A stretch of 64,000 nt of DNA from NCBI RefSeq assembly GCF_024506435.1, contig NZ_JANIET010000001.1:1178001-1242000 (forward strand), written 5' to 3'. Source of the DNA: Pantoea trifolii. GTDB lineage: Bacteria; Pseudomonadota; Gammaproteobacteria; Enterobacterales; Enterobacteriaceae. Position numbers and translations under genes: made by a program. Below the pieces are notes generated by a model. The model was not told the DNA's origin. It made no database searches and worked only from the letters and a program-made list of their open reading frames with translations. Below, in pieces: positions 43,536 to 54,330 of this stretch (position 1 is its first letter; the number at the start of each line of letters is the position of its first letter).

Positions 43536-45440
43536 TTATTCACCTTCGTAGCCGGGCGGCATCGGTGCGGCTTCTGGCAGCACGGTATTATTGTCGCCTA
43601 ACATAATGTGGTCGAGAATCTGGCGCATCACGGTGCCAACAGCCGGACCTGCGCCGCCGTTTTCCAGAATCATGGTGACGGCCACGCGCGGCTTATCGTA
43701 CGGCGCGTAAGCGGTCATTAATTTATGGTCGCGCAAGCGCTCTGCAATCTTGTGCGCGTTATAGACTTCATTTTCTTTCAGGCCGTAAACCTGTGCGGTA
43801 CCGGATTTGGCGGCGATTTTGTAAGGCGCATCGGCAAAACTCTTGTGTGCCGTACCGTTGGCGCGGTTCGCTACGCCATACATGCCGTCTTTAGCAATTT
43901 CCCAGTAGCCTGAGTGAATGTCGCCAATCGGTGCATCCGGCGGCTGGCGATAGGGCACCATGGTTTGGCCTTCACGCGTGGCGCGCAGTAAGTGCGGCAC
44001 CTTGATCACACCGTCGTTAATCAGAATCATCATCGCTTTGTTCATCTGAATCGGTGTCGCGGTCCAGTAGCCCTGACCAATACCCACCGGAATGGTGTCA
44101 CCTTGATACCACGGTTTCTTAAAGCGCTTAAGCTTCCACTCGCGTGTAGGCATGTTGCCCGCGCTCTCCTGCGGCAGGTCAATGCCGGTGCGATGGCCGT
44201 AACCAAACTTAGTCATCCACTCCGACAGGCGATCGATGCCCATATCGTAGGCGACCTGATAGAAGAAGGTATCCGCTGATTCTTCCAGCGATTTGGTGAC
44301 GTTCAGGCGGCCGTGGCCCCATTTTTTCCAGTCGCGATAGCGCTTTTCCGAGCCGGGCAGTTGCCACCAGCCGGGATCGAACAGGCTGGTGTTGCGGTTG
44401 ATTACGCCTGCGCTCAGTGCCGACACGGCAACGTAAGGTTTCACCGTAGAAGCCGGTGGATAGGAAGCTTGCAGCGCACGGTTGTACAGCGGACGGTTTT
44501 CGTCGCTCAACAGTGCTTTGTAATCTTTGCTGGAGATGCCGTCGACAAACAGGTTCGGGTCATAGCTCGGCGTTGACACCAGCGCAAGGATTTCGCCGGT
44601 GCGCGGATCGCTTACCACCACCGCCGCGCGGCTGCCGGTGAGCAAGGTTTCGATGTATTGCTGCAGCTTGAGGTCAACCGTCAGATAAATATCGCGTCCG
44701 GCCTGCGGAGACTGCTCGTGCAGCTGGCGGATGACGCGGCCACGGTTGTTAACTTCAACCTCTTCATAACCGGTTTTACCGTGCAGCACATCTTCGTAAT
44801 AGTTCTCGATGCCGAGCTTGCCGATATCATGGGTAGCCGCATAGTTCGGCCATTTGCCTTCCTGATCGAGGCGTGTGACATCGCGATCGTTAATTTTAGA
44901 GACGTAGCCCACCACGTGCGTCAGCGTCTGGCCGTAAGGATAGTAGCGGCGCTGATAGCCTTTTACTTCCACGCCAGGAAAACGGTACTGATTGACGGCA
45001 AAACGCGCTACCTGCACCTCGTTTAAACCGATTTTGACCGGAATCGAGGTAAAGCGGCGTGAGCGTTTGCGCTCTTTTTCAAACGCATCGATATCGTCGT
45101 CGGTCAGATCCAGCACCGGACGCAGATCCTGTAAGGTCTGCTTCAGGTTTTCGACCTTTTCCGGCATCAGTTCGGCCTGATAGATGGTGCGATTCAACGC
45201 CAGCGGCACGCCGTTACGATCAAAAATGATGCCGCGACTCGGCGCCACCGGCACCAGCTTGATGCGGTTTTCATTCGAACGGGTGCTGTAGTCGTCAAAG
45301 CGCAGAATTTGCAGGTGGTACATATTGACCACCAGAATGCTGGAGAGCAGCAGGATGCCAACAAAAGCCACCAATGCTCGGCGGACAAAAAGTTTCTGTT
45401 CGGCAGTGTAATCGCGAAAGGCGTTGCTCTGTAATTTCAT
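43536..45440 (-). CDS. mrdA: Penicillin-binding protein 2 (MrdA)
   Basis: 634 residues with one N-terminal membrane helix (about 22-45), a pedestal domain, and a transpeptidase domain with SxxK in [11 protein letters not shown] (about 330-333), SxD in [10 protein letters not shown] (about 384-388) and KSGTAQVYG (about 545-549). PBP2 cross-links peptidoglycan in the elongasome. mecillinam is its classical inhibitor in E. coli. It is 33 bases after rlmH and just before mrdB. Confidence 0.97.
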   Translation of the reverse strand: MKLQSNAFRDYTAEQKLFVRRALVAFVGILLLSSILVVNMYHLQILRFDDYSTRSNENRIKLVPVAPSRGIIFDRNGVPLALNRTIYQAELMPEKVENLKQTLQDLRPVLDLTDDDIDAFEKERKRSRRFTSIPVKIGLNEVQVARFAVNQYRFPGVEVKGYQRRYYPYGQTLTHVVGYVSKINDRDVTRLDQEGKWPNYAATHDIGKLGIENYYEDVLHGKTGYEEVEVNNRGRVIRQLHEQSPQAGRDIYLTVDLKLQQYIETLLTGSRAAVVVSDPRTGEILALVSTPSYDPNLFVDGISSKDYKALLSDENRPLYNRALQASYPPASTVKPYVAVSALSAGVINRNTSLFDPGWWQLPGSEKRYRDWKKWGHGRLNVTKSLEESADTFFYQVAYDMGIDRLSEWMTKFGYGHRTGIDLPQESAGNMPTREWKLKRFKKPWYQGDTIPVGIGQGYWTATPIQMNKAMMILINDGVIKVPHLLRATREGQTMVPYRQPPDAPIGDIHSGYWEIAKDGMYGVANRANGTAHKSFADAPYKIAAKSGTAQVYGLKENEVYNAHKIAERLRDHKLMTAYAPYDKPRVAVTMILENGGAGPAVGTVMRQILDHIMLGDNNTVLPEAAPMPPGYEGE

Positions 45441-45473
45441 CCGCTACATTTATTGTCTGGGGTTGTCAGGCGT

Positions 45474-45944
45474 TTATTCACGATGATAAGGATGATTCGT
45501 GGTGATGCTCCACGCACGATACAGGCTTTCCGCTACCAGCACACGCACCAGCGGATGTGGCAACGTGAGCGCTGACAGTGACCAGCTTTGTTCGGCAGCG
45601 GCCTTGCACGCGGGTGCCAGTCCTTCCGGACCGCCGATCAACAGGCTGACATCGCGGCCATCCAGTTTCCAGCGTTCAAGTTGCTGCGCCAACTGTGGGG
45701 TTTCCCAAGGCTGCCCGGGGATATCCAGCGTGACAATACGATTGCCTTTGCCAACGGCGGCCAGCATCGCTTCACCTTCTTTTTCCAGAATGCGTTTGAT
45801 GTCGGCGTTCTTGCCGCGTTTGCCGGCAGTCACTTCGATCAGTTCAAACGGCATATCTTTCGGGAAGCGGCGCAGATACTCCATGAAACCGGTCTGAACC
45901 CAGTCGGGCATTTTAGTGCCGACGGCTACAAGCTGCAGTTTCAC
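45474..45944 (-). CDS. rlmH: 23S rRNA (pseudouridine1915-N3)-methyltransferase RlmH
   Basis: 156 residues of the SPOUT fold with the trefoil knot elements [33 protein letters not shown] and the C-terminal [25 protein letters not shown]. It methylates pseudouridine 1915 in the decoding-adjacent helix 69 of the 70S ribosome using SAM. It is three bases after rsfS. Confidence 0.97.
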   Translation of the reverse strand: MKLQLVAVGTKMPDWVQTGFMEYLRRFPKDMPFELIEVTAGKRGKNADIKRILEKEGEAMLAAVGKGNRIVTLDIPGQPWETPQLAQQLERWKLDGRDVSLLIGGPEGLAPACKAAAEQSWSLSALTLPHPLVRVLVAESLYRAWSITTNHPYHRE

Positions 45945-45947
45945 GTC

Positions 45948-46265
45948 TTAGCTCCAGAGTTTTTCCAGCTCGTACAGCTGGCGGCTCTCTGCTTCCATCA
46001 CGTGCACAATTACGTCACCCAGGTCAACGACCACCCAATCGGAGGCGGTTTTGCTGTCAACACCCAGTGGCCTCAGGCCCGCAGTGCGCGATTCCTGCAC
46101 CACATGATCGGCGATAGAAGCGACGTGACGTGTTGAAGTGCCGGTGCAAATAATCATGCAATCGGTGATGCTGGATTTGCCCTGAACATCAATAGCAATG
46201 ATGTCCTGGCCTTTGAGATCATCAATCTTATCAATAACGAACTCTTGGAGTGCTTTACCTTGCAA
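45948..46265 (-). CDS. rsfS: Ribosome silencing factor RsfS
   Basis: 105 residues; [42 protein letters not shown] is the family core. It binds uL14 on the large subunit and blocks subunit joining under nutrient limitation. The E. coli gene cobC/phpB, which lies between rsfS and nadD there, is absent; only 91 non-coding bases separate them here. Confidence 0.96.
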   Translation of the reverse strand: MQGKALQEFVIDKIDDLKGQDIIAIDVQGKSSITDCMIICTGTSTRHVASIADHVVQESRTAGLRPLGVDSKTASDWVVVDLGDVIVHVMEAESRQLYELEKLWS

Positions 46266-46356
46266 AAGGTTCCCCTTAAAAACAGGTGATTACGGACGGG
46301 CTAACGATGCGAGAAAGGTAGCCGAAAATGAAGCGGCGCAGTATAGCATGCTGCCT

Positions 46357-47001
46357 TTAGCTGCGATATAAGCCAACGCTATCGATGTAGTCGATCACTG
46401 CATCTGGCAGTAAATCCGCGCAGGAGATCCCTGCATGGCGGCGCTGACGGATTTCGGTGGCGGAAATGTCGAGCAGCGGCGTATCGGCCAGCCAGATGTG
46501 TCCTGCAGGTGAGTGATGAAGCTGCTGCACATCATCGGCGAGATGCTCATCAAGCCATTGCTGCATCTCAGGCGTTTCCATCTGGGCGGCGTAACCCGGA
46601 CGCTTACACACCAGCAAATGGCACAGCGACAGCAAATCTTGCCAGCGATGCCATTTGGCTAACGTTAGCAGAGAATCCTGGCCGATGATAAACCCGAGGG
46701 GCTGTTCTGTGCCGCGTTCCGCACGCAGTGCTTCCAGCGTAGCCACCGTCCAGGACGGCGTTGCACGCTCCAGTTCACGCGTATCGATATCAAACAGTGG
46801 GCGATCGGCGATGGCACAGCGCAGCATCTCAATGCGCTGTTGCGCACTGGCTTCCGGCTGCGGGCGATGCGGCGGCACGTTGTTGGGTAGCAATGTGACC
46901 TTTTTCAAACCCACTTGCTGGGCCAGCGCTTCTACCGGGCGGAGATGGCCGTAGTGAATCGGATCGAAGGTGCCGCCAAACAGGGCGTAGAGTTTAGACA
47001 T
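46357..47001 (-). CDS. nadD: Nicotinate-mononucleotide adenylyltransferase NadD
   Basis: 214 residues with the nucleotidyltransferase signature [16 protein letters not shown] (about 9-24; HxGH as HYGH) and the [10 protein letters not shown] motif (about 180). It adenylates NaMN to deamido-NAD in NAD synthesis. It overlaps the holA stop by eight bases. Confidence 0.96.
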   Translation of the reverse strand: MSKLYALFGGTFDPIHYGHLRPVEALAQQVGLKKVTLLPNNVPPHRPQPEASAQQRIEMLRCAIADRPLFDIDTRELERATPSWTVATLEALRAERGTEQPLGFIIGQDSLLTLAKWHRWQDLLSLCHLLVCKRPGYAAQMETPEMQQWLDEHLADDVQQLHHSPAGHIWLADTPLLDISATEIRQRRHAGISCADLLPDAVIDYIDSVGLYRS

Positions 47002-48025
47002 CGGTAAAGCTCAGTGGGAAATCGCGGTGACACAGCAGCAGCGACAGCGTTTCCAGCTGTGGCCACAGGTTTTGGCCGTAATCCTGCTTCATGCTGAGTT
47101 CCAGCTCTGCCAGCAAATGCACCGCACGCTGTAAACGCTGCGCATCAAGACGCTGCAGCGCATCGGTAAACAGCGCGCGACGGTTTTGCCAGATACGTTG
47201 CTGATCCATTAGCGTGCGCAGCGCTTGTTTGGCCTGATTACGTTGCAGATGCAGCAGCGTGAGTAAATCGCGTTGCAGCGTGCGCAGCAGAATCACCGCT
47301 TCGCTGTCCTCTTTCTCCAGCTGATGCAGGATGTGCAGGGCGCGTTTGCTTTTTCCCGCCAGCAGCGCATCCACCCAATGGAACGGGGTAAAGTGCGCGG
47401 CATCGTTGACGGCTGCCTCGACGCGCGGCAGCGTCAATTTGCCATCCGGCCACAACAGCGATAAGCGTTCCAGCGCCTGCGACAGCGCCAGCAGATTCCC
47501 TTCATAGCAGTAGCAAAGCAGCTGGATCGCTGCATCATCAACGCTCAGCTTCATCGCTTTGGCACGACTCGCCACCCAGCGCGGCAGTTGCGCTTGTTCA
47601 GGCGTCTGGCACGGCACCAACACCGCCTGCGCGCTCAGCGCTTTAAACCAGGCGCTGTTTTCCTGTGCTTTGGTCAGTTTTGCCATGCGCAGCACCAGCA
47701 AAATATCGCTGTGTAGCAGCGTGGAGAGTTTCACCAACTGCTCGGCGATAGCGGAGTTTGGACCGTTTTCTGGCAGTTGCAGCGTCAGGGTTTGGCGTTG
47801 GGTAAACAGGCTGAGCGATTGGCAGCTAACGAAGATCGCATCCCAATCGGTTTGCGCATCAATGGTGATGCTGAAGTGCTCTTCAAATCCCTGTGCGCTG
47901 GCGGTAGCTCGGATCGCATCCGCGCTTTCCTGAATCAGCAGGGGTTCATTACCGGTGAGAAAATAACAGGCGCGCAGCCCCTCTCGGAGCTGCGCGCTCA
48001 GTTGTTCAGGATAAATCCTGATCAT
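46994..48025 (-). CDS. holA: DNA polymerase III subunit delta HolA
   Basis: 343 residues. The AAA+-like clamp-loader delta subunit starts [33 protein letters not shown], with the [19 protein letters not shown] and [16 protein letters not shown] regions typical of HolA. It opens the beta clamp during loading. The ATG overlaps the stop of lptE (ATGA). Confidence 0.96.
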   Translation of the reverse strand: MIRIYPEQLSAQLREGLRACYFLTGNEPLLIQESADAIRATASAQGFEEHFSITIDAQTDWDAIFVSCQSLSLFTQRQTLTLQLPENGPNSAIAEQLVKLSTLLHSDILLVLRMAKLTKAQENSAWFKALSAQAVLVPCQTPEQAQLPRWVASRAKAMKLSVDDAAIQLLCYCYEGNLLALSQALERLSLLWPDGKLTLPRVEAAVNDAAHFTPFHWVDALLAGKSKRALHILHQLEKEDSEAVILLRTLQRDLLTLLHLQRNQAKQALRTLMDQQRIWQNRRALFTDALQRLDAQRLQRAVHLLAELELSMKQDYGQNLWPQLETLSLLLCHRDFPLSFTDV

Positions 48026-48621
48026 TGCAAACTGGTGGCTGAGGAAGAAGGGACTTCCGGCGAATCCTCGCCTGGTAATATCGCCTCAGGCTCGGTTAGC
48101 GTTGATTTGTTATTTATCTGTGCAGCATGCACCGTCAGCAATTTACGGACTAACTGCTCAGACGCACGCTGGCGCATTTCTTCCACGATCATTGTCTGCT
48201 CGGCATCCTTAGCCAGTGCGGCGTTCGGGTTGTCGAAGAAAGAACGATACACAGTCGTGCTGATCGGGTAGATACCTTTACCCGGCAGCAGAACCTGTGC
48301 TGTGACCGTCATCACCAGCGAGTATTCAGCAGTGGTACCGCTGATAAACACCGATGCGGTATCGCGACCCTGTCTCGCAGACCCAAGACGCAGAGTTGGG
48401 TATTTCGCGCTCGCTTCTTCGCTGTCTTCAACAATATTTACGTTATTGATACGCAGCTGCTGACGTACAGCTCGCGCCAGTGGGCCATAGGGATCGCCGC
48501 TCTGAACGATAAGGGTTTTCATCTCACTCGGCACCGAGGTGGTGCCGCGCGGGTGGAAACCACAGCCTGCGGTAATCAATACCGCAAGCAGGACAAACAG
48601 CCTGATAATCAGTTGTCGCAC
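48022..48621 (-). CDS. lptE: LPS-assembly lipoprotein LptE
   Basis: 199 residues. Lipobox LITAGCGF (Cys20) and the mature start [17 protein letters not shown] as in E. coli LptE/RlpB. It plugs the LptD barrel in the outer membrane and helps LPS export. The C-terminal about 25 residues ([21 protein letters not shown]) are a low-complexity extension. It is 14 bases after leuS. Confidence 0.95.
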   Translation of the reverse strand: MRQLIIRLFVLLAVLITAGCGFHPRGTTSVPSEMKTLIVQSGDPYGPLARAVRQQLRINNVNIVEDSEEASAKYPTLRLGSARQGRDTASVFISGTTAEYSLVMTVTAQVLLPGKGIYPISTTVYRSFFDNPNAALAKDAEQTMIVEEMRQRASEQLVRKLLTVHAAQINNKSTLTEPEAILPGEDSPEVPSSSATSLQ

Positions 48622-48635
48622 AGTTCCTCCTGAAC

Positions 48636-51218
48636 TTAACCTACGACCAGGTTAAGCAGTTTGCCGGGGACATAAATCACTTTACGAATGGTGACGCCAT
48701 CCAGATATTTCGCCACCAAATGCTCCTGCGCAGCACGCGCCTGCACCTGCTCCTGCGTGGCATCCGTCGCAACGGTAATCTTGCCGCGCACTTTGCCATT
48801 CACCTGCACCACGACCAGTAGCGAATCTTCCACCATGGCCGCTTCATCGGCTACCGGCCAGCTGGCTTCGTCAATGCTGCCTTCGCCGCCCAGCGCTTGC
48901 CACAATACAAAGCTGGCGTGCGGGGTGAACGGATAGAGCAGACGCGTCACAGCGACTAGCGCTTCCTGCAGCAGCGCGCGATCTTGCTCGCTCTCCTGCG
49001 GGGCACGGATCAGCTTGTTCATCAGTTCCATGATGGCGGCGATGGCGGTGTTGAACGTCTGACGACGACCCACGTCATCGGCCACTTTGGCGATGGTTTT
49101 GTGCAGATCGCGACGCAGCGCTTTCTGATCGTCATTCAGGCTGTTGACGTCCAGCGCCACGGTCGCGCCTTTGGCAATGTGTTCGTAAGCCAGTTTCCAC
49201 ACGCGCTTCAGGAAGCGGTTGGCACCTTCAACGCCCGATTCCTGCCACTCCAGCGTCATCTCTGCTGGCGAAGCAAACATCATGAACAGACGTACGGTAT
49301 CTGCACCGTAACGCTCAACCATAAGCTGTGGATCGATGCCGTTGTTTTTCGACTTCGACATTTTACTCATGCCGGCGTAAACCACTTCACGACCTTCGTG
49401 GTCGATGGCTTTAATAATGCGGCCTTTCTCGTCGCGCTCAACGGTGACGTCAACCGGAGAAACCCAGTTGCGCTCGCCGTTCACGCCGAGGTAGTAGAAC
49501 GCATCAGCCAGTACCATGCCCTGACACAGCAGGCGTTTGGCCGGCTCATCAGAGTTCACCAAGCCAGCATCACGCAGCAGCTTGTGATAGAAGCGGAAAT
49601 ACATCAGGTGCATGATGGCGTGTTCGATACCACCCACATACTGATCGACCGGCAGCCAGTAGTTCGCCGCCGCCGGATCCAGCATGCCTTCATGGTAGTT
49701 GGCGCAGGTATAGCGCGCGTAGTACCAGGATGACTCCATAAAGGTGTCGAAGGTGTCGGTTTCACGCAGCGCAGGTTGACCGTTAACGGTGGTTTTGGCC
49801 CATTCAGGATCGGCTTTGATTGGGCTGGTGATACCGTCCATCACTACGTCTTCTGGCAGGATGACCGGCAACTGATCTTCTGGCGTTGGCATCACGGTGC
49901 CATCTTCCAGCGTCACCATTGGGATTGGTGCACCCCAGTAACGCTGACGGGAAACGCCCCAGTCGCGCAGACGGTAATTTACTTTACGCTCGCCCACGCC
50001 TTTGGCTGCCAGCGCATCGGCGATGGCGTTGAAGCCCGCCTGATGATCCAGACCGTTGTATTCACCTGAGTTGAACAGTGCGCCTTTATCGGTCATCGCG
50101 GCAGCACTTACATCCGGTTCTGAACCGTCAAGATTCAGGATCACTGGCTTGATGTTCAGGTTGTATTTGGTGGCGAACTCCCAGTCACGCTGATCGTGGC
50201 CTGGAACGGCCATTACCGCGCCGGTGCCGTACTCCATTAATACGAAGTTAGCAACCCACACCGGAATCTCTTCACCGGTCAGCGGATGGATAGCAAACAG
50301 GCCGGTGGCCATGCCTTTTTTCTCCATCGTTGCCATATCAGCCTCGGCGACTTTGGTGGTACGGCATTCGTCGATGAATTCAGCCAGCGCAGGATGAGTG
50401 GCAGCCGCTTGCTGCGCCAGAGGATGACCTGCAGCTACTGCTACATAAGTAGCGCCCATAAAGGTGTCTGGACGGGTGGTGTAAACGGTCAGCTTCTCGG
50501 CGCTGTTGGCAACGTCAAAGGTGATTTCCACGCCTTCAGAACGGCCAATCCAGTTGCGCTGCATGGTTTTGACCTGTTCCGGCCAATCTTCCAGCTTGTC
50601 GAGGTCGTTAAGCAACTCTTCCGCATAGGCGGTGATTTTAACGAACCACTGTGGGATCTCTTTGCGCTCAACTTTGGTATCGCAGCGCCAGCAGCAGCCG
50701 TCGATAACCTGTTCGTTGGCCAGTACGGTTTGATCGTTCGGGCACCAGTTCACCGCAGAGGTCTTTTTGTAGACCATGTCTTTTTCATACAGCTTGGTGA
50801 AGAACCACTGTTCCCAGCGATAGTATTCTGGCTGGCAGGTCGCCAGTTCGCGGCTCCAGTCGTAGCCAAAGCCCAGCAATTTCAGCTGGTTCTTCATGTA
50901 GGCGATATTGTCGTAGGTCCACGGCGCAGGCGCAGTGTTGTTTTTTACCGCAGCGCCTTCCGCTGGCAGACCAAATGCATCCCAACCAATCGGCTGCAGG
51001 ACGTTTTTGCCGAGCATACGCTGGTAGCGCGCAATCACATCGCCAATGGTGTAGTTACGCACGTGACCCATGTGCAGGCGGCCAGAAGGATAGGGCAGCA
51101 TCGAAAGGCAGTAATATTTCTCTTTGCCTTCCTGCTCGGTCACTTTAAAGGTTTCGTTTTCGTCCCAGTGTTGTTGGACGCGGGATTCTATCTCTTCCGG
51201 GCGGTATTGCTCTTGCAT
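48636..51218 (-). CDS. leuS: Leucyl-tRNA synthetase LeuS
   Basis: The ATG at 51218 ([18 protein letters not shown]) gives 860 residues, exactly the E. coli length. The class I motifs are HMGH in [14 protein letters not shown] (about 42-52) and [12 protein letters not shown] (about 619), with the editing domain (about 225-415) and the C-terminal LSD/anticodon-binding parts in between. The first 27 codons of the longer frame to 51299 are not used. Confidence 0.98.
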   Translation of the reverse strand: MQEQYRPEEIESRVQQHWDENETFKVTEQEGKEKYYCLSMLPYPSGRLHMGHVRNYTIGDVIARYQRMLGKNVLQPIGWDAFGLPAEGAAVKNNTAPAPWTYDNIAYMKNQLKLLGFGYDWSRELATCQPEYYRWEQWFFTKLYEKDMVYKKTSAVNWCPNDQTVLANEQVIDGCCWRCDTKVERKEIPQWFVKITAYAEELLNDLDKLEDWPEQVKTMQRNWIGRSEGVEITFDVANSAEKLTVYTTRPDTFMGATYVAVAAGHPLAQQAAATHPALAEFIDECRTTKVAEADMATMEKKGMATGLFAIHPLTGEEIPVWVANFVLMEYGTGAVMAVPGHDQRDWEFATKYNLNIKPVILNLDGSEPDVSAAAMTDKGALFNSGEYNGLDHQAGFNAIADALAAKGVGERKVNYRLRDWGVSRQRYWGAPIPMVTLEDGTVMPTPEDQLPVILPEDVVMDGITSPIKADPEWAKTTVNGQPALRETDTFDTFMESSWYYARYTCANYHEGMLDPAAANYWLPVDQYVGGIEHAIMHLMYFRFYHKLLRDAGLVNSDEPAKRLLCQGMVLADAFYYLGVNGERNWVSPVDVTVERDEKGRIIKAIDHEGREVVYAGMSKMSKSKNNGIDPQLMVERYGADTVRLFMMFASPAEMTLEWQESGVEGANRFLKRVWKLAYEHIAKGATVALDVNSLNDDQKALRRDLHKTIAKVADDVGRRQTFNTAIAAIMELMNKLIRAPQESEQDRALLQEALVAVTRLLYPFTPHASFVLWQALGGEGSIDEASWPVADEAAMVEDSLLVVVQVNGKVRGKITVATDATQEQVQARAAQEHLVAKYLDGVTIRKVIYVPGKLLNLVVG

Positions 51219-51440
51219 GGCTGCCTGTGGTCCTTTGTGAAAATCGCTAAGCATACTTTTAGATCCGCATAGCATACCCATAAGGCTGCGCCTCAACAAC
51301 TTTTCACGCCCTCGCAGGCCGGATTTCTGCCGAATGCGCCGCCGCTTTCACCCTTTTGTGATTTCTTCGGTTGCTGCCCATGCAATTGTGACAAAACCGC
51401 TAAACTTAACAGCAGTATCCGCAGCGAAAAGGAGAACAAA

Positions 51441-51923
51441 ATGAATAACGTGGCGCAGGAATACCGTGCAACGATTGAAGCATTATCCCAGCGATTGGAT
51501 CATGGCGAGCGCGATGTTGATGCGCTGGTGGCCGAGGCGCGGCAAAGTTTGCTGGCGAAAAAAACGCTGTCGCCCGCCGAGGTGAATGAAGTAATGCGCG
51601 CCGTGCGCCGCGATTTACACGAGTTTGCGCTGAGCTATCAGGAGTCTTCTGATGTGGTTGGCGATTCGGTGTTTTTGCGCGTGATTCGCGAAAGCCTGTG
51701 GAAAGAACTGGCGGATATCACCGATAAAAGTCAGTTGGAGTGGCGTGAAGTGTTTCAGGATTTGCGCCATCACGGCGTCTACCAGAGCGGCGAAGTGGTC
51801 GGCCTGGGGAATTTAGTCTGTGAGAAGTGCGGCTTCACGCGGGCGATTTATACGCCAGAGAGCTTAACGCGCTGCCCGGAGTGTGGGCACGATCAGTTCC
51901 AGCGTCAGCCGTTTGAACCCTGA
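51441..51923 (+). CDS. ybeL: DUF1451 zinc-ribbon protein YbeL
   Basis: 160 residues: a helical N-terminus (MNNVAQEYRATIEALSQRLDHGERDVDALVAEARQSL) and a C-terminal zinc ribbon (CEKCGFTRAIYTPESLTRCPECGHDQFQ; cysteines at about 128, 131, 146, 149). GGAGAACAAA precedes the ATG. The family is of unknown function; in E. coli ybeL is divergent from leuS as here. Confidence 0.93.
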   Translation: MNNVAQEYRATIEALSQRLDHGERDVDALVAEARQSLLAKKTLSPAEVNEVMRAVRRDLHEFALSYQESSDVVGDSVFLRVIRESLWKELADITDKSQLEWREVFQDLRHHGVYQSGEVVGLGNLVCEKCGFTRAIYTPESLTRCPECGHDQFQRQPFEP

Positions 51924-51932
51924 TGAAAGGTA

Positions 51933-52005
51933 GCCAGGTCGTCATTAATGACGACCCTACAAAAGTGAGGTGATTTTGTAGGGGGCGCATTAATGCGCAC
52001 CTGGC
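51933..52005. repeat. Paired REP-type palindromes forming a composite inverted repeat, copies 3 and 4
   Basis: Copy 3 is the stem GGTCGTCAT/ATGACGACC (51937-51945 with 51948-51956) followed by CTAC (51957-51960). Copy 4 is GTAG (51978-51981) followed by the stem around GCGCAT/ATGCGC (51985-51998). The two GTAG heads face each other, joined by CCTACAAAA and TTTTGTAGG. The outer ends GCCAGGT and ACCTGGC are also complementary, so the whole 73 bases form one imperfect palindrome between convergent ybeL and gltL. This is a BIME/MITE-like layout and may stop transcription in both directions. Confidence 0.75.
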
Positions 52006-52019
52006 TTGAGGATATTGAA

Positions 52020-52745
52020 TCAGTGCAGAATCTTCGCCAGGAAGTCTTTGGCACGATCGGATTGCGGGTTGTTAAAGAAGTCATCCTTATTGGTGTCTTC
52101 GATAATTTTCCCTTCATCCATAAAGATCACGCGGTTGGCGACTTTGCGTGCAAAGCCCATCTCATGCGTCACCACCATCATGGTCATGCCTTCATTGGCT
52201 AATTCAACCATCACGTCCAACACTTCGTTGATCATTTCAGGATCAAGCGCTGACGTCGGCTCATCAAACAGCATCGCCACCGGATCCATACATAACGCAC
52301 GCGCGATTGCCACGCGCTGCTGCTGACCACCAGAAAGCTGACCAGGGAACTTATCCGCGTGCGCAGAGAGCCCGACGCGTTTTAGCAGGCCTTGGGCTTT
52401 CTCACGCGAGGCCGCTTTGTCACGCTTCAGCACTTTAACCTGCGCCAGCGTCAGGTTCTCAATGATGCTGAGATGCGGGAACAGCTCGAAGTGCTGAAAC
52501 ACCATGCCGACTTTGCTACGTAACTGAGCAAGGTTGGTTTTTTTGTTGTTCACTTCGGTGCCGGTCACCTGAATGCTGCCCTTTTGAATCGGCTCCAGGC
52601 CGTTCACGGTTTTAATCAGCGTTGATTTACCTGAGCCAGACGGACCGCAGACCACCACCACTTCACCTTTTTTCACTTCGGTGGAGCAGTCGGTCAGCAC
52701 CTGAAAGTGCCCATACCACTTTGAAACATTTTTCAGGCTAATCAT
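52020..52745 (-). CDS. gltL: Glutamate/aspartate ABC transporter ATPase GltL
   Basis: 241 residues with Walker [10 protein letters not shown] (about 35-43), [15 protein letters not shown] signature (about 137), Walker [14 protein letters not shown] and the H-loop TH. It energises GltIJK import of glutamate and aspartate at the inner membrane. It abuts gltK directly. Confidence 0.95.
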   Translation of the reverse strand: MISLKNVSKWYGHFQVLTDCSTEVKKGEVVVVCGPSGSGKSTLIKTVNGLEPIQKGSIQVTGTEVNNKKTNLAQLRSKVGMVFQHFELFPHLSIIENLTLAQVKVLKRDKAASREKAQGLLKRVGLSAHADKFPGQLSGGQQQRVAIARALCMDPVAMLFDEPTSALDPEMINEVLDVMVELANEGMTMMVVTHEMGFARKVANRVIFMDEGKIIEDTNKDDFFNNPQSDRAKDFLAKILH

Positions 52746-53423
52746 TTAAACCGTCCTCTTTCTTTTCAGATAGGTAACCAACAGCGAAGCGCTCAGGCTG
52801 ATCACGAAGTAGACCAGACCAGCAAACAAAATCATTTCAACCTGGGTTCCGTCACGCTCACCAATGGTGGACGCGGTGCGGAAGAAATCAGCCAGGCTCA
52901 GTACATAGACCAGCGAGGTATCCTGAAACAGCACGATGCCTTGGGTTAGCAGTAGCGGCACCATAGCGCGGAACGCCTGCGGCAGCACGATGAGTTTCAT
53001 CGATTGCCAATGCGTCATGCCAAGCGCCAGTGCGGCATTGGATTGGCCGCGAGAGATGCTCTGAATACCGGCACGGATGATTTCCGAATAGTACGCCGCT
53101 TCAAAGAGCGCAAATGCCACCATGGCGGAAATCAGGCGGATATCCGATTTAGGCGATAAGCCCAGCACCTGCTGCAGGAATGCGGGCACCACCAGATAAA
53201 ACCACAGCAGCACCATCACCAAAGGTACGGAGCGGAACAGGTTGACGTACAGCTTGGCAAACCAGCGTACCGGTGCGATTGGCGACAAGCGCATCACCGC
53301 CAAAATCGTGCCCCAGATAATGCCAAACACCACGGCAATCGCGGTGATCTTGAAGGTAATGATCAAGCCATTCCATAGGTAAGGCAGGCTGGGAACAATC
53401 GAACTCCAGTCAAACTCGTACAT
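52746..53423 (-). CDS. gltK: Glutamate/aspartate ABC permease GltK
   Basis: 225 residues, HisM/GlnP-type permease with the EAA loop [29 protein letters not shown] (about 107-135). Membrane segments at about 20-45, 55-80, 88-110 and near the end. Its start shares a base with the gltJ stop. Confidence 0.95.
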   Translation of the reverse strand: MYEFDWSSIVPSLPYLWNGLIITFKITAIAVVFGIIWGTILAVMRLSPIAPVRWFAKLYVNLFRSVPLVMVLLWFYLVVPAFLQQVLGLSPKSDIRLISAMVAFALFEAAYYSEIIRAGIQSISRGQSNAALALGMTHWQSMKLIVLPQAFRAMVPLLLTQGIVLFQDTSLVYVLSLADFFRTASTIGERDGTQVEMILFAGLVYFVISLSASLLVTYLKRKRTV

Positions 53424-54163
53424 TATTTGCCTCCCATATTGCCAGGCAGGCGAATTTTGCGTTCTACCACACTCATAATCAGCATGATCACCAGATTAAT
53501 GCCGACGTACGCCAGAGTGATGGCGGTAAAGGATTCATAGGCATGCGCGGAGTAATCCAGCAGCTTGCCGGCCTGCGCGGCCATATCCACCAAACCGATG
53601 GTCGAGGCGATCGCCGAGTTCTTCACCAGGTTAAGCATTTCCGAGGTCATCGGCGGCACAATCACGCGATACGCATTCGGCAACAGCACATAGCGGTAGG
53701 TTTGCGGCAGCGTCAGGCCCATCGCTAAGCCTGCATTTTTCTGACCACGTGGCAGCGACTGAATCGCGGCGCGCACCTGTTCACACACGCGTGCGGCGGT
53801 GAACAAGCCGAGACAGATGGTGGAAGAGAGGAAGAACTGAATGTTCGGATCCAGCTCCGACTTAAACCACATGCCCAGCTTTTCGCCCACCAGTTCTGGC
53901 GCCACCAGATACCAGAAGAAGAACTGCACAATCAGCGGGATATTACGGAACAGTTCCACGTAGCAGGTGCCAATCGCCGCCAGCAGGCGGTTGGGCACGG
54001 TACGCAGAATGCCAAATAAGGAACCTACCAGGAAGGCGATAATCCAGGCGCAGCAGGACACCGCAATGGTGACCTGAAAACCGGACCACAGCCAGCCGAG
54101 GTAAGTCGTATTGCCGAACGGGGCCTGTTCAAGAAAAATGCCCCAGTTCCAATCGATACCCAT
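53423..54163 (-). CDS. gltJ: Glutamate/aspartate ABC permease GltJ
   Basis: The ATG at 54163 gives 246 residues as in E. coli ([24 protein letters not shown]). GGAG lies nearby. EAA-type loop [30 protein letters not shown]. The ORF can be extended to 54202 but this would enter the terminator-like hairpin before the gene. It sits 161 bases after gltI, behind that hairpin. Confidence 0.95.
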   Translation of the reverse strand: MGIDWNWGIFLEQAPFGNTTYLGWLWSGFQVTIAVSCCAWIIAFLVGSLFGILRTVPNRLLAAIGTCYVELFRNIPLIVQFFFWYLVAPELVGEKLGMWFKSELDPNIQFFLSSTICLGLFTAARVCEQVRAAIQSLPRGQKNAGLAMGLTLPQTYRYVLLPNAYRVIVPPMTSEMLNLVKNSAIASTIGLVDMAAQAGKLLDYSAHAYESFTAITLAYVGINLVIMLIMSVVERKIRLPGNMGGK

Positions 54164-54176
54164 AACGAGCTCCGGT

Positions 54177-54200
54177 AAAAAAAGGGTAGCGAGGCTACCC
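54177..54200 (-). terminator. Intercistronic terminator/attenuator between gltI and gltJ
   Basis: On the minus strand GGGTAGC-ctc-GCTACCC is followed by seven T residues and ends only 13 bases before the gltJ start. It is a full intrinsic terminator placed inside the operon, so part of transcription stops after gltI. It also gives a 3' end for a SroC-like RNA. Confidence 0.88.
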
Positions 54201-54330
54201 ATAAGATTGTTGAGCGGTGTCTTGCATCCTGCTTCAGGGGAACGGCCTGTTACAGTCTGTCTGTCCGCACCGCATGTTCAGCAATCGAGAGGGCAGCGGG
54301 GCTGCCCTTGTTGTCGTTGTTAATTCAGAG
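54177..54330 (-). ncRNA. sroC: SroC-like RNA in the gltI-gltJ gap (candidate)
   Basis: In E. coli and Salmonella the gltI-gltJ gap and gltI 3' end give rise to SroC, an Hfq-bound RNA that pairs with and sponges GcvB. The same place here holds 161 bases with a first stem GGGCAGC/GCTGCCC (54291-54307), an unstructured middle and a terminator with seven T. The primary sequence was not compared to SroC by alignment, so this is a positional call. Confidence 0.45.

Noticed and set aside
50286..51272. A 328-codon plus-strand frame opposite leuS
   Set aside because: Antisense to leuS with no ribosome site; shadow of the synthetase gene.
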